Shown in pieces: positions 1 to 11,032 of a stretch of DNA of 64,000 nt. The stretch is from assembly GCA_963930775.1 (NCBI GenBank), contig OZ005692.1:1075601-1139600 (forward strand), in the 5' to 3' direction. The notes under the pieces were generated by a model. The model saw only the letters and a program-made list of their open reading frames with translations. It did no database searches and had not been told where the DNA came from. This stretch comes from Cliona cf. orientalis. Lineage: Eukaryota; Porifera; Demospongiae; Clionaida; Clionaidae. Positions within the stretch are counted from its first letter, which is position 1. Every line of letters starts with the position of its first letter. The position numbers and the translations under genes were made by a program.

Positions 1-2328
1 GAAGATAGCAGTCCCCGCCACCCTGACATTGTACGATGTCTACTGGCGTAAATTCGATAGGAGATGAGCAGATATCTGGCTTCTGCTTGTGGCAGTTGAA
101 CTCGCTCGCATAGGCCGCAGCGATGGTACGAATCTCGAGCTCTTTCATGTAGCAATCTAGGGTGTTAAACTCTGCAGCTGCCATCTTGTACTGCTTAAAG
201 ACGACGGCTCTTCGATTGGTGTAGTCGTATCCGTGGTACACCAGTGATTCTTTTCCCTCGGCAAATGGGTTAGGAGCTACTTTGAAGTGGATACTGACAG
301 CTGGTCGTTCCAGGACTAGCTTCTCTTGTAGGTCTATGAGTCTGTTTCTCCCTGGAGGTGGTGTCTTTTTGCCGTACTGGTCGATGATGGCTACGGAACT
401 CCAGTCTGGTATGGCAGTGCTGAGAGTGAATTTCCTGATAGCCGCCTTCTTGGCAGCAGCTGAACCATACACACTATCTGTCACAGACCTAAAGGACGAA
501 ATATCAAAAAATTATTTAATATCAATGTGAATGGGTTATGTTCTCTTCCAACATAACGCCAATAATATAAATACTTTAACATGCAATATTGAAGTATCAG
601 GAATGGGCCTGGGACAAGGCTAGCTCTGAATATTTTCAGGGCATTCTATAGTAGAATACCAAACATTCTATAGGAAAATTTTATCATTTTGACAAACAAA
701 GCTACAATTTAACATACCTTTTCACTGCCTCTCCGACCTCGCTTGGCTGTATAGCATCGAACTGCCTGATCATCAAGCGATGGTCACTCAGCTGTTTCAG
801 ACACTCGCTGAAGATGCCAATCATTTGATCGGTGTATGATTTGTTAATGTAGCCAAACCAGTACTGGATGTCCAGGCGCACGACCTGCTGCATCATGCTC
901 TGGTGGGAGATGCCTGCTGGATCACCATTAGGGTAGTGATCACCTCCTCCAGAATGGTACTTTGTTCCGTGACATGGAGCATCAGCAATATGAATCAGTA
1001 TCTAAATTATAAGCAGGCATAAGCATAATAATACCCTGGCATGGATATACTATTATTATTAGGTGGCTATATTATTTTCCATTTCTAAGTGACTTCCATC
1101 TTGCCTGCTTATAAATTTACTCACAACATAATTGTTTGTTTATTTGTTTTTACCTTGGACGCTTCTTCGCGCCATGATAGCTTCCAAAAAGTCTTGTTCA
1201 GTCCTCCCATGATATCTTCTGGTCCATCTCCCCCTCCATCAGCTACTATGGCTCCAACAAAGGATCGAAATGTGCCTTGGTCCCTACAATAACAAACTCA
1301 TAGCTTCAAATTCTTTGAATCACCCCCCCCCCCTCCAGTTCTCAAGACTAGGCACAGTAGAAGATAAATTTTCTAAACGTACCTTGTGAAATCCACCCAA
1401 GTTGTTCTGGTACTTTCACATACATCGTAATCAGTGTAGCGTACGAAAGAAAATCTCAAATCACAGCCTTTGTACTCAGTGGCTAGGTGGTCACGGAGAT
1501 TCTGAACGTTGCTTTTAACAGCTTCTATGTGGCAACCCATTGAACCAGTACAGTCAACCAAGAAGCAGACATCAACCTAGGCAAGAAATAAGCAGATTCC
1601 TTAACTTGAGAGCAAGGTATAATACTACGCATGTACCTGTGGATTGGTAATGTTGAGGGTAATCCCCACTTTCAGCAAGAATAAGGTGTTTCCATTCTTG
1701 ATATTGTAGTCCCCGAGTGTTAGTGACTTCCCATGTCGCGACTCCTCGAGGGGCACCTTTTGAAACTGTAGCATGAAGTCATCCAAATTGTGACCAACCT
1801 TATCCTCTACTAGCTTGCGAACCAGAGGAATGGAGTAAGTCTGTGAAAGTATAATAATGAGTGAATGATTTGGTAGTGAAGTGCATTATTACTGTGCATG
1901 TATATGCATATTTTAGCAATTGTGCCCTGTGGGATCTAGACCTGGAATCCAATATTCATATTTTCTAGTAATCTTGTGCATAAAAATTAATATCACACAA
2001 CCATCAATCACCCTCTTTGATATTCATAGACTGAGGTATTTCCCTTTTAACCAGCACAAACACCATCATAGCATGACTCCACACTTCCCCAGAAATTATC
2101 CTTCTATATGCATACATAATATATATAGTTCCGCTTAAGGAAGAGACGGTTTCACAATGGTATATAGAACTTCTAAGAATATCTGATATTCTAAGCTTAT
2201 ACATATCTTTGTAGTAGGGAGAGGAAGATGAAGCAGTGTGGATGCTAATTATAGTACATACTATGATAGTTAACTCTAATTATAGCGCATGTGTGATACT
2301 ATGAGTTTGTGTGTATGTGTATATGCAG

Positions 2329-2361
<33 letters not shown>

Positions 2362-3065
2362 AAAACGAGCTTTAAGACCACATTGCGAATATTCATAATA
2401 TTCATGCATGTGATTTCCAGGAGAGAGCACTGTACTGACCTCAGGTTCACTGGACGGGACCACCACAGTGTGCATCCTCTGGTCGGTTCCCTGGATGTAG
2501 AGTTCAAAGGGCGGCAGCATGATCAGAGAGATGGTGGAGCCATCCCGTACACCATACTCGCTCAGTTTGGCACCTGAGTCCTGAAGCTTCTTTCTATAGG
2601 GAAATACAATAGAATTTTAGCAGCCAAGGCACTTGTAAAATGCAGGCAGAAATAGATAAATCTCAGCTTTTTCCTGGTGAAAATTTAGAGGCCTATTACG
2701 GTAATACTAGCATTAGTAAAATGAGTAGGAATTAGTGATTTGGAATTTTAACCTGTCAGCCACTGTCACAAGGCGCTGCAGATGAGGAGGTGTCTGGGCA
2801 TCCTGTCTGTGAATCTGTTTCTTCAGGTCAAGCACAGTGGCATCCTGCAATCATAAACGTTAATTTTATGAATTATGCTTATTATTTTTGTATTTATTAG
2901 CTGGGATCACAAGGATCAATGAGCATGAGTAACTCTGCCTGCAGCTACTGTCATATTATGTACGGCTTCACTATGATTTATATGCAAACGTACACGTGGA
3001 TTATCGATGTTGATGTGAATGACGCCACCAGTCAGTTTCTTCACGGTTAGCCTCCACGAGCTCAT
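1..3065 (-). CDS. Ubl-Ubl-vWA-alpha-kinase protein, 3' end beyond window
   Basis: Eight exons read leftward: 3065-2994, 2844-2753, 2593-2440, 1840-1637, 1576-1383, 1284-1154, 1001-718 and 488 to the edge, all with GT-AG junctions. Exons 1-3 begin MSSWRLTVKKLTGG and form a ubiquitin-like fold; exons 3-4 form a second one (FELYIQGTDQR to TLFLLKV). Exons 5-7 are a von Willebrand A domain with the MIDAS-like VDCTGSMG, GGGDGPEDI and HIADAPCHGTKYH. Exon 8 starts an alpha-kinase (MHCK/eEF2K) domain, NPFAEGKESLVYHGYDY with VVFKQYK. vWA plus alpha-kinase is the Dictyostelium VwkA arrangement; the two N-terminal Ubl domains are unusual. In exon 6 the frame shifts by one inside a run of four T (plus-strand AAAA at about 1259-1262): DQGTFRSF and VGAIVADGGGD lie in different frames. 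This is an assembly error or a broken allele. Family sure, function inferred (protein Ser/Thr kinase). Confidence 0.85.
2332..2359. repeat. (TG)n microsatellite
   Basis: A TG dinucleotide run in the intron between exons 3 and 4 of the vWA/alpha-kinase gene, preceded by imperfect TG/TA-rich DNA from about 2305. Confidence 0.95.
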
Positions 3066-3283
3066 CTCCAAGTAAGCGTACAATTCTCAGTCAGCTAGCA
3101 GTTCAGCAGTATAATCTTGTATATCTATCGCAGTGGAATGGTTTGTACATGAAATTGAGCTTTATACCCGCTCAACACGCAATATCTGTGCTATTTCGGA
3201 CGAACGAGGGGCTCTCCCCTGGACTTTCCCGAGTCAAGTTTGCACGCTCATGCCACATGGGTGGGCGGGGCTCGAATTTCTTG

Positions 3284-3294
3284 TGCGCATGCGT
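3284..3294. promoter_or_regulatory. NRF1-like palindrome upstream of vWA-kinase gene
   Basis: TGCGCATGCGT lies about 220 bp upstream of the start codon at 3065. It matches the NRF1 core (GCGCATGCGC). The same motif sits upstream of two other genes here (33243-33255, 34196-34208) and in the duplicated copy of this promoter near 23700. Confidence 0.5.
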
Positions 3295-3386
3295 ATTGGA
3301 TGCCATACATACAGGTGGTCAAGTTTTTACAAGCATCATAACTGCATTGTTTATTAATTTTAATACTATGATTACACAAAACTGAC

Positions 3387-5822
3387 TTATTCCACAATGC
3401 CAACTTCAATGCTATCTGTCTCAACATACTTTTCTGGAGCATAAAGCGTAATCCCTCCTACCACCATCAGTCTACTGTCATCAAGATTGGCTACTGAACA
3501 GCTACTTCGACCAATCAGCATGTCACTTAAGACTTCCCACGAGTCGGTGGATGAGTTGTACATGCGAACAGCCGTGGTTATCGCGCCTTTTGAATCTTTC
3601 CCACCAACAGCTAGCAGTTTATCCTTGAACGATACACACGTAGCATGCACCACGGGTAGATTAGATAGTCTTTTCCATGCGCATGCAGTGTGAGGTATTT
3701 GTGGTTGAAGAGAGTCATTAGGTGAGAAAATCTTCTTAAGTATCCCTTTAGATTCTTGTGCTCTTGCCTGATCATGACATGAGGATAGGAGAGCGCTTAG
3801 CGCACAAGAATACACAGTGTTTGTCATAGTAAACTTATCATCCTCTCCACCAAGTAAGTATATCTGATCTCCACATAAGGTCGCTGAGGATTTGTATAGT
3901 GGCTGAAGCAGTGGCTCAGCAGTTGCCCACTGGTGCGTATCGGTGTTCAAAACCTCCACAGTTGTTATAGGACCATTGCCACTATTTCCACCTGCAACAA
4001 TAAGGCTCTCCTTGATGAGAAGTGACGACATGGAATATCGCTTAGTCGGCATAGATGGAAGCGCTTCTCTCCACCTGCGATGATTGTCACCTTCCTTGAT
4101 CAGACTGAGTATCTTATTGGAGTAGTCACCACATGCATAGCCGCCTACTCCAGTCGGTAAATTGTTGTATATCACCAGGGAGAAGTCATTGTATGGGAAA
4201 CCGGGAAGGCTCGACCAAGAGTTGCGAGAGACGCTAAACACGTGAATAGTGGTGTCCGTGAGTTTAAATGGAGTGATATAGATCTTATTACCGTCGATAA
4301 CTATATCTGCACCTCTCCTTAGCTTTCTTGGAGCTTTGGTTCTGCAAATTTTCCACTTTAATCTGAAATTTCCCGACTCAGCGGTTTGCCCTTCTTTTTT
4401 ATCTGATTTCATAGAAGCATCTGTGGTGTTCGTAGAAATTGTCACTTGGGCTATCGAGGGTTGTTGATCACCACTATTATCTGCTACAGTTTGACTGTTT
4501 TCTCTGTGTCCATGTACTTCGGTTATTTCTTGTTCAAGCTCCTCAATTCGCTTCCCAAATTGAGCTATCAACTGTTCATAATCTTCAAGCTTCTGATTTG
4601 TAAGCTCCAATTGAACATTTCTTTCTTTAACCAGTTCCTTCAGCTTTTGATTTTCCTCATTTCTAAAGCGTATATCTTCATCTTTCTGTTCTATAATCTG
4701 ACATTTTTTCGTAATGATGTCATCTCGCTGTTCAAGTGCCTGGTGATGCTGTGCGGTAATTTGTTCGTTCTGATCTGTGATTTCCTTCAGAAGTTGTTCT
4801 TGCATTCGAATAGTTTGTTGAAGCTCCAAAACATTTTGTGGATTCCCTTCTTCACTTGTACTTTGTGGCTGGTTAGCTTTCAAGCTTTGGCTATACTCTG
4901 GACCTTCTTTTAGCTTCACTATCCTCCTGCAGAGTTGAATGGCTGAGGGCCGTTCCTTGCTCTGATCTCCCAAACAGTCAAGAGCAATCTGTAAGAGAGG
5001 ATTATTCTGATCGATTTGACTGATGTGATTTTGTCGACGGTCAATTTCCGGTACACACACCATCAATGTTCCTCTGGGTAGGTCTGGGTGGCTGAATTGA
5101 ACCTTTTGTAATCGATTTCCAGGCTTTGGGAACAGTTGTGTCAAAATCTGGACAATGATGACACCAAACGAGAAACAGTCGATCTTCTCTGTGTACATGG
5201 TATCCTCTTGAACAGTTTCTGGAGCCATATACACTTCCGTACCGGGACACATGGTGCACGTCTGATGGCTCTTACTTGTAAAATCATCCAGTCTTGCCAT
5301 ACCGAAGTCAGTGACCTTGGCTCTCACATTGCATAGCAGTAGCACATTATTTCCTGAGAGATCTCTGTGGACAATGTTGTTGGAGTGAAGAAATGAGAGA
5401 GCGAGAGCAACATCGTGGCAAAAATTGACTTGGATGTGGTAGGGAATTGGCTGTGGGGAGTTTTCCAGGAAATGGGTCAAGCTGTCGTCCATCAACTCCA
5501 TTAGGAGCACGGGCAAGCGTATGTCATCAGGATCAAAATCTATGCCTAGATACTGAACGATGTTGGGGTGTCTCAGTGAGCTCATGAATTTATACTCTTG
5601 CTCAAACCTTCGTATCGGTAACTTGTGTTCATTAGTCGGAGTAGCCAGGCTCTGTGTTTCAATATCGAAAAGATTTGGGTGAAGGATCTTGGCCGCACAA
5701 ATAAGTTCATCACATTTAGCCTTATAGACTACTCCATACGCCCCCACACCAAGTTTTTGGTCCTTGAAGAGGTGGAGAGTTTTGAATTCAACCTGACTTT
5801 TTGTTATCTCCTCCGGATCCAT
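3387..5822 (-). CDS. Protein kinase (TKL-like)-coiled coil-Kelch protein
   Basis: An intronless gene of 811 codons from MDPEEITKSQ. A longer in-frame start at 5921 exists, but its extra 33 residues look like untranslated leader. Kinase domain about 16-310: glycine loop GVGAYG (25-30), lysine in CAAKIL (K45), HRDLSGNN with catalytic D154, DFG 172-174, APE 200-202. All key residues are present, so it should be active; the HRDLSGNNVLL form is typical of tyrosine-kinase-like kinases. Residues about 340-455 are a Gln/Glu-rich coiled coil. The C-terminal half (about 500-800) is a Kelch beta-propeller with blades such as IYLLGGEDD, LLAVGGKDS and LMVVGGIT. Likely a cytosolic signalling kinase using the Kelch part for partner binding. 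It lies on the same strand as the vWA-kinase gene, with its stop 322 bp from that gene's start. Confidence 0.9.
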   Translation of the reverse strand: MDPEEITKSQVEFKTLHLFKDQKLGVGAYGVVYKAKCDELICAAKILHPNLFDIETQSLATPTNEHKLPIRRFEQEYKFMSSLRHPNIVQYLGIDFDPDDIRLPVLLMELMDDSLTHFLENSPQPIPYHIQVNFCHDVALALSFLHSNNIVHRDLSGNNVLLLCNVRAKVTDFGMARLDDFTSKSHQTCTMCPGTEVYMAPETVQEDTMYTEKIDCFSFGVIIVQILTQLFPKPGNRLQKVQFSHPDLPRGTLMVCVPEIDRRQNHISQIDQNNPLLQIALDCLGDQSKERPSAIQLCRRIVKLKEGPEYSQSLKANQPQSTSEEGNPQNVLELQQTIRMQEQLLKEITDQNEQITAQHHQALEQRDDIITKKCQIIEQKDEDIRFRNEENQKLKELVKERNVQLELTNQKLEDYEQLIAQFGKRIEELEQEITEVHGHRENSQTVADNSGDQQPSIAQVTISTNTTDASMKSDKKEGQTAESGNFRLKWKICRTKAPRKLRRGADIVIDGNKIYITPFKLTDTTIHVFSVSRNSWSSLPGFPYNDFSLVIYNNLPTGVGGYACGDYSNKILSLIKEGDNHRRWREALPSMPTKRYSMSSLLIKESLIVAGGNSGNGPITTVEVLNTDTHQWATAEPLLQPLYKSSATLCGDQIYLLGGEDDKFTMTNTVYSCALSALLSSCHDQARAQESKGILKKIFSPNDSLQPQIPHTACAWKRLSNLPVVHATCVSFKDKLLAVGGKDSKGAITTAVRMYNSSTDSWEVLSDMLIGRSSCSVANLDDSRLMVVGGITLYAPEKYVETDSIEVGIVE

Positions 5823-5922
5823 GATGCACCTCTGTATTGTTGTACTTAAAGACAGCACATGCAGCTGCATACTGTAACATGCACAATGACAAAGAAAATT
5901 AAAGCAATCACATGATCTCACT

Positions 5923-6131
5923 ATAATAAGTATAAATCATTTTAGCCATTCATTGTCATAACAATGCAATATGAATAGCAGCCTAGCTTTGTTAATTTAG
6001 CCAATTATATACTGTCCCAGCGGCCATAGTGTACTGGTATGGTGTGTTATGATGTCGCAATTAAGTCACCTCCAGCTGTACAATTAGCACTGGCAACAGT
6101 TACTTTGAACTAATAGATTATGCCAGAACTC
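5923..6131. other. Intergenic/promoter DNA, no gene seen
   Basis: AT-rich DNA upstream of the kinase-Kelch gene. It should contain that gene's promoter, but I recognise no motif. Confidence 0.5.
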
Positions 6132-6637
6132 TCAAACCAGCGGTTGTAGGTAAATTCTCATCCCACAAAGGCTAAAAATAGCCATGCAGCATTTCTTGTG
6201 AAAATAAGATAATTCAAGTATGCCAAAGTATGATAGTATAGCTAATTTTGGTATAGTACTCTTCTGCAAACAGATGTACATTAACGACTTCATCTCTCCC
6301 AGAGTTTGTACGTACTGGTGAGCCACAACTGTGAATGCCACCAAAGATAGCAGTGAGATGGCTGTAATCATGATGTAATTGGCAGTTCCACAGCCGAGAT
6401 TATCACGGTGTATACAACAGCAATTATGGCACTAAACCATTTGGAAAATGGGAATTCTCCAGCAATAAAATTAATGAAACTAACGTGACGATCAGTGTAG
6501 CAATCCATAGAGCCCACAAGCCAAATGTCACAGATCTGAACCGGCCAATGAAAACATCAGCAACTAGGCCAAGGATGTGTACAGGACTGGCTATTACGGC
6601 AATGCTTGTTGTCCAGCACTTGATATCAGTATTGGTC
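6132..6637 (-). pseudogene. POT/SLC15-like transporter fragment
   Basis: Read leftward, NTDIKCWTTSIAVIAS then GLVADVFIGRFRSVTFGLW and two hydrophobic stretches resemble the first third of a proton-coupled oligopeptide (POT) transporter, whose family hallmark is a G-x-x-ADxxxGRxR segment. The fragment then changes frame (a second hydrophobic piece, VVYTVIISAVELP, is in another frame), and the rest of the 12-helix protein is absent. Its 5' side is cut by a LINE at 6638. A shorter copy of the same exon start is at about 23128-23190 (NTDEIKRWTTSITV). I call it a decayed fragment; the family assignment is from motif memory only. Confidence 0.5.
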
Positions 6638-7245
6638 ATTGAGAGAGATTGGAGTATCATGGAAGTGGCATGATTTATAGGAAGTTTTATGGATATTCCA
6701 ATCCCGTCACCTTACTTAAACTCTATCTTACTATCATTAGACCAAATCTGGAATATGCTTCCTCAGTCTGGGATCCCTCGCAAAAACTACAGATTGATGC
6801 ACTAGAAAGCGTGCAGAAATTCGGTCTAAGGATGTGCCTCAAATCTTGGAATGAAAATTATGATGACCTCCTGATAAGATCAAAAATCCTTTCATTAAAG
6901 ACAAGACGAATGCGGATGAAACTTTGTCACTTGTTCAAAATCATTAAAAAGATGACGGAGTTTCCAGATGCTCCGATCGCTGCAAAGAGGACTCCATACC
7001 TGCACAGATCAATTAATAACAACTCTCTTACAATCCCATGGGCAAGGACTTCAGCATATCAGCATTCCTTCTTTCCTAATGCCCTAGGCCTATGGAATGG
7101 GTTACCAGAGGACATGACCAGTGTAAATAACTTAATGTCTTTTAAGAACTTACTACTATTGAAACTTTAATTTCTAATAGGTGCACTTAAGCTATTTTGC
7201 TATTTGTGTGTCTACTGTATGTATACTGTTATCATACAGAAAGTG
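6638..7245 (+). mobile_element. 5'-truncated LINE (non-LTR retrotransposon) 3' end
   Basis: Positions 6649-7170 encode the C-terminal region that follows the reverse transcriptase in CR1/jockey-like LINEs: LYLTIIRPNLEYASSVWDP, then LESVQKFGLRMCLKSW and the terminal SFFPNALGLWNGLP. No RT palm domain remains, so it is a 5'-truncated insertion, followed by a short untranslated tail. The boundaries come from a paralogous empty site at about 23128-23210, in which the bases flanking this block (ending CAGTATTGG, resuming GAAGTGAA) are joined directly. Confidence 0.8.
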
Positions 7246-7316
7246 GTATAGAAGAAGTGAACAAGATCTATATATCATTAATGCACTCCTAGGAGGCGGA
7301 AGTCATCAGAACAGAA

Positions 7317-7538
7317 CATACCTGCCAACCTGTGGACAGTCTTGTGCTTGATATTTGTATAAAATGTGCTTGATTTGGGGCATTTTTGCTTGAAAATGCT
7401 ACTAGCTTCTTCAAAATGTATTAACATATTATATGGGCCAGGTTCTCACAAAAAATGAGGAATTTAGTGATTTTTTGTGAAGGATGGGTACCATTTTTGC
7501 TTGAAATCAAGCAGAAAGCTGGATGGTTGGTAGGTATG
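7317..7538. mobile_element. 222-bp MITE with CATACCTGCCAACC ends
   Basis: Terminal inverted repeats CATACCTGCCAACC (7317) and GGTTGGTAGGTATG (ending 7538), one mismatch. Both sides carry the 6-bp duplication ACAGAA (7311-7316, 7539-7544). The paralogous stretch near 23210 lacks it. Confidence 0.8.
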
Positions 7539-7666
7539 ACAGAAGCCATCATGATCTGAGCTAAGTTTGAAAAACGCCTGGTAAAGGTGTGACCGCTCCA
7601 CGGTTTCATATGCATGCGCGATAGCGTTTCGTTCCCAGACCCCACCCTGGATCCATGTCATGAATC

Positions 7667-10221
7667 ATGGAACGAGCACAGTGGGGTGGGGCATATCCTT
7701 ACGTCAACAACCTTCTGAGAAGACCAGAAGAGGATCAATATGGGGGGCGGGCCTCACGTCATGATCAACAACCTCGATCTAGACACGGACGTGATCCTAG
7801 GATGAAGGATCTGGTGGTAGAACTAAAGCCCGTGAATTGGCACGAGCTAGGTATACAATTGGAAGTTCCTCTTGACAGACTTGACAAAATAGATGAAGAT
7901 CATCAATCCTCTGAAAGGAAATTGAGTGAAGTGCTGCGGTATTGGCTACTCAACGACCGCAGCCCATCATGGGACAAGATCTGTGAGGCTCTGCAAAGGA
8001 TTGGAGGATTTGGTAGACTTGTACAAGAGCTAAGAATGAAATATTGCTCCCTTAAAACCTGTCGCGAGCAGCATCATACACAAGGTATTGAAAGCATGAT
8101 TGTGATTAACCCTCGGCGCATGCGCGAGGGTTACTGTAGTTGGTTTGTCTGTCTGTCTGTCTGTCTGTTACCACGCTAGCTGCTACATACCTCGTTTGCG
8201 AGTCCAATTTGCGGTATTGCAAGGTTCCTTATGGCGTTCCCAATTCATGATTTGTGTGGATTTCTCCGAAAACGCTTTGTTCGCCAGTTTTGGCGTCATT
8301 TGCCGATTCTAAGCTTCTTGACTTTGCCCGAGTTAGCGATAGCATGACTTAACGTATAAATAGGTTGCGCACTATATACGGTATATACGCCTCTAACCCT
8401 CAGCGCATGCGCGGTTGCATCAATCCCGCCCCTCACCAGCGAGCTAGCTTTTAACAACCGTGGCTTCTTCAAGTTCAATTCTAAGCGGCTTAGCTGCCTG
8501 TATTCTTGTGGTACCCTTTGACTCTCTGGCTTGTATGCATGCATGGAATTACAGTGCTTGAAACCAAGTGAGTTGCGATAATATTGGACATGCAATATTA
8601 GGCTCAGTGTAGCTACTTCAGTCTTGTGCCGAGGCTTTGCATGATAGTCCTTCTATATAGTTAAGATGTAGCTAGCTAAGTCCCCAAGAATTGGAGGTTA
8701 GGCTACAGTGAGGAAGGTTGACACCACAGTGTGGAGTTCGATACAGCACGCTAGGGTTGTTGCTGCTATGAGCTGTTGAACCGTCTTGAATAACACTGCT
8801 GTGCAAGTATAACCTGCTGTGCAAGCATAACATTAGCCTCATCCCTGTCTGGCCCTGGCCCCAGCCCTTTAGCTGCCCCCTTTTCTGCATGCAACTGTTG
8901 AAGCATGTAGCTTAAATGCCATGCAGCGCGCCGAGGGTTTTGTGCTCGAGAGAGCTCTAGTTGTTCTTTGCATTTATGTTTGTGCATATATTTCTTCCAA
9001 ATTATAGAGACTGAGATTGCAAGACCTGATAGTGGGACTGCACATGTATGTGAGGGGGTTGAGAGTACAGTATCATATGAAACAAAAGAAGTTATTGAAA
9101 GACTTCAGAGGGAGTTCAGAGAGCGAGTGTCTAGAATACGCTTATCATTAACTGCAACCATTTCGTTGACTGCCATCAAAGATTTGCTAAAAGAGCTACC
9201 TGCAGGAGAAGTGAAGAATCAAGTAGGCCACCTTCTAAGCAACAACTATAGCTTGATTATGAGCTCAGATGATATTGATCAGCTATTCGTACATCTTTCC
9301 AATATGCAAGCATGGGATTTCTTGCATCCACAGTTGCTCGAGTACTTGGTTCAAGAACTAGCTGACGATGAAATAAAGGAGATCATGACTGAGTACAAGT
9401 CTCTATTGATACAGTTTCGCAGTAAAACCAAAATGAGTGAACTTTCAGGGTGGTTTGGTGACATTTCTGAAACATCTACATTCAAAAAAATCGTGCTCTC
9501 TCTTGGCGATAATTGGAAAGATAAAACCTATGAGGAGTTTGAAGTCCTTAGAGTATCTCTTCTACACCAGCGTGTATTTTTCCAGTCATCACTACACCTT
9601 TGTGGAATATTGACTGACAGCATTTTAGTGGCACTTGCTATTCCCGATTCAATTTATGAAGAAACAATGGAGCAAATAAGGTCATCAGAAAATTCATTTT
9701 TGACCTTTCTTGTGGACAATAACATTTCTGCTGTCTTCGGTGAACGATTTTGTTTAATCCGAGATGCACGTAGCGAACTCCTGTTCCCTGGCCACCCTGC
9801 AGCTGGTCGACGTCACCGCCCTGGCAACCTTGTAGCTGGCATCCTTGGTCGCCTTAGTCGACGTGGCCACCCTGACAATCCTCCTGTCGTCAACCCTCCC
9901 ACCCCCGAGCTCGTGATCAACGTTCCCACCAATGAGGTTGAGGACGTCACTGCCAGCCTTCCTGTGATCATTGATGAACCTGACGTTGACACCACTGGCA
10001 GCCGTCCCGTGGTCATTGACGATCCTGACATTGACGCCACTAGCAGCCGTTCCGTGGTCATTGACGATCCTGACATTGACGCCACTAGCAGCCGTTCCGT
10101 GGTCATTGACGAAATCGAACCTGACCTTGACGCCACTAGTAGCCCTCCTGTGGTCATTGACGAACCTGACAATGAACCTGATGTATTTGCTGAACTTATA
10201 CCTTTAATATATCAACCCTGA
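7667..10221 (+). CDS. Death-domain protein, paralogue A
   Basis: Two exons, 7667-8084 and 9008-10221 (GT-AG, phase 1), give 543 residues. Residues about 46-128 are a death domain (MKDLVVELKPVNWHELG through LRYWLLND and SPSWDKICEALQ to LRMKYCSL). Exon 2 encodes a roughly 220-residue helical module shared by all three paralogues here, with LHPQLLEYLVQEL, LSGWFG, LSLGDNWKDKTYEEFE and FFQSSLHLCG. I know this module from uncharacterised sponge and cnidarian proteins but not under a named domain. The tail is Arg-rich, then carries four to five 15-residue acidic repeats (VVIDDPDIDATSS). Death domains assemble signalling complexes by homotypic contact, so an adaptor role is likely but inferred. Unlike B and C, the Cys/His cluster at the exon junction is mostly lost. 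Confidence 0.85.
8107..8425. mobile_element. Palindrome-(TGTC)n repeat element in intron of gene A
   Basis: A 27-bp palindrome (8107-8133, TAACCCTCG..CGAGGGTTA around GCGCATGCGC) is followed 13 bp later by a run of TGTC units (8146-8170). A degenerate second palindrome, CTAACCCTCAGCGCATGCGC, lies near 8395. The same design, reversed, is at 36578-36627. Right boundary uncertain. Confidence 0.6.
9992..10190 (+). repeat. 45-bp coding minisatellite in gene A
   Basis: Four to five tandem copies of a 45-bp unit encode SVVIDDPDIDATSSR-type repeats. Adjacent inner copies are nearly identical, pointing to recent copy-number change within the coding tail. Confidence 0.9.
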
Positions 10222-10310
10222 CTTTTTCCATACTACAGATAATTTTTGAGGTACAATATGCAATAGCCATAATAGTTACATCCTAAGTGGGAAAAAAAAT
10301 AAAATCAATC

Positions 10311-10335
10311 TAATGTAATGTAATGTAATGTAATA
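10311..10335. repeat. (TAATG)n microsatellite
   Basis: Five pentanucleotide units of TAATG about 90 bp after the stop codon of gene A. Confidence 0.9.
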
Positions 10336-10344
10336 TAATCATTA

Positions 10345-10860
10345 TACTAAGATTATAGTTGTCCGTGCGTCCGTGCGTCCGTCCGAGCGGGAGGTGACCG
10401 GAAGTGATTTGACCCGAGCTAAAAAGTTTTCTTTCTGGGCGTCACTGGACTTGGGACGATACAGCAGACAGCCAACTAACGGCGGCTGGCTATGGCCCAG
10501 CAGCCACTAAAGTGAGCTGCTTAAAAAAAACGGCAGGACAGTATTTAGACTGAACTGTACACTTACATATGGCGGCCTGGAGAATGCGAAAGAGTGACAT
10601 TCTGGAGTCGATGTTGCCCATAGGTGCTTTCCAGAGGGAGGCGATTCTATTCTAAACGTATTTTCTTGGGACCCCTTGTGAGCGAAGCTGCAAGACAAGT
10701 AACGAATGCTTTAGCTAGGTGATTGACAAAGTCACATGATTAGGCAGGATGTGCACATGCGCACAAATACGTAGGTAAAGGTCGTCGACCACACATGCAC
10801 AATAATAGCACAAGGATAAAGGAGTGAGCGAGCGAAGCGAGCTCACTCCTTGTATAATAT
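10345..10860. mobile_element. Repeat element with terminal hairpin, copy 1
   Basis: Starts near TTGTCCGTGCGTCCG and ends in a strong hairpin, GGAGTGAGC / GCTCACTCC (about 10820-10848). A diverged copy in the opposite orientation spans about 13683-15005: both share the hairpin end, GACCTTTACC, the ATTCTCCAGG block and the TCCGGTCACCTCCC block. No protein is encoded. A 3' hairpin recalls Helitrons, but neither end clearly fits that family, so I leave it unclassified. Confidence 0.7.
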
Positions 10861-11032
10861 AATATTATAAGTAAACTCAGCCCCAGAACATGCTACGAAG
10901 ATAATTCAAAGACCAGCAGATAGAGCATAAAAAACAAAAATTTACACGTTCCAGAATTTTCAATTTCACTTTCATTGTCGAGTTATAAGCGAAAATGTCC
11001 TTGTCAAAACACAAAAGCCACAACTACACTAC

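Noticed and set aside
4446-4913. Plus-strand hydrophobic 155-codon frame
   Set aside because: Antisense of the coiled-coil part of the kinase-Kelch gene.
9813-10172. Minus-strand 119-codon frame (MTTGGLLVASRSGS-like repeats)
   Set aside because: Shadow of the coding minisatellite of gene A.
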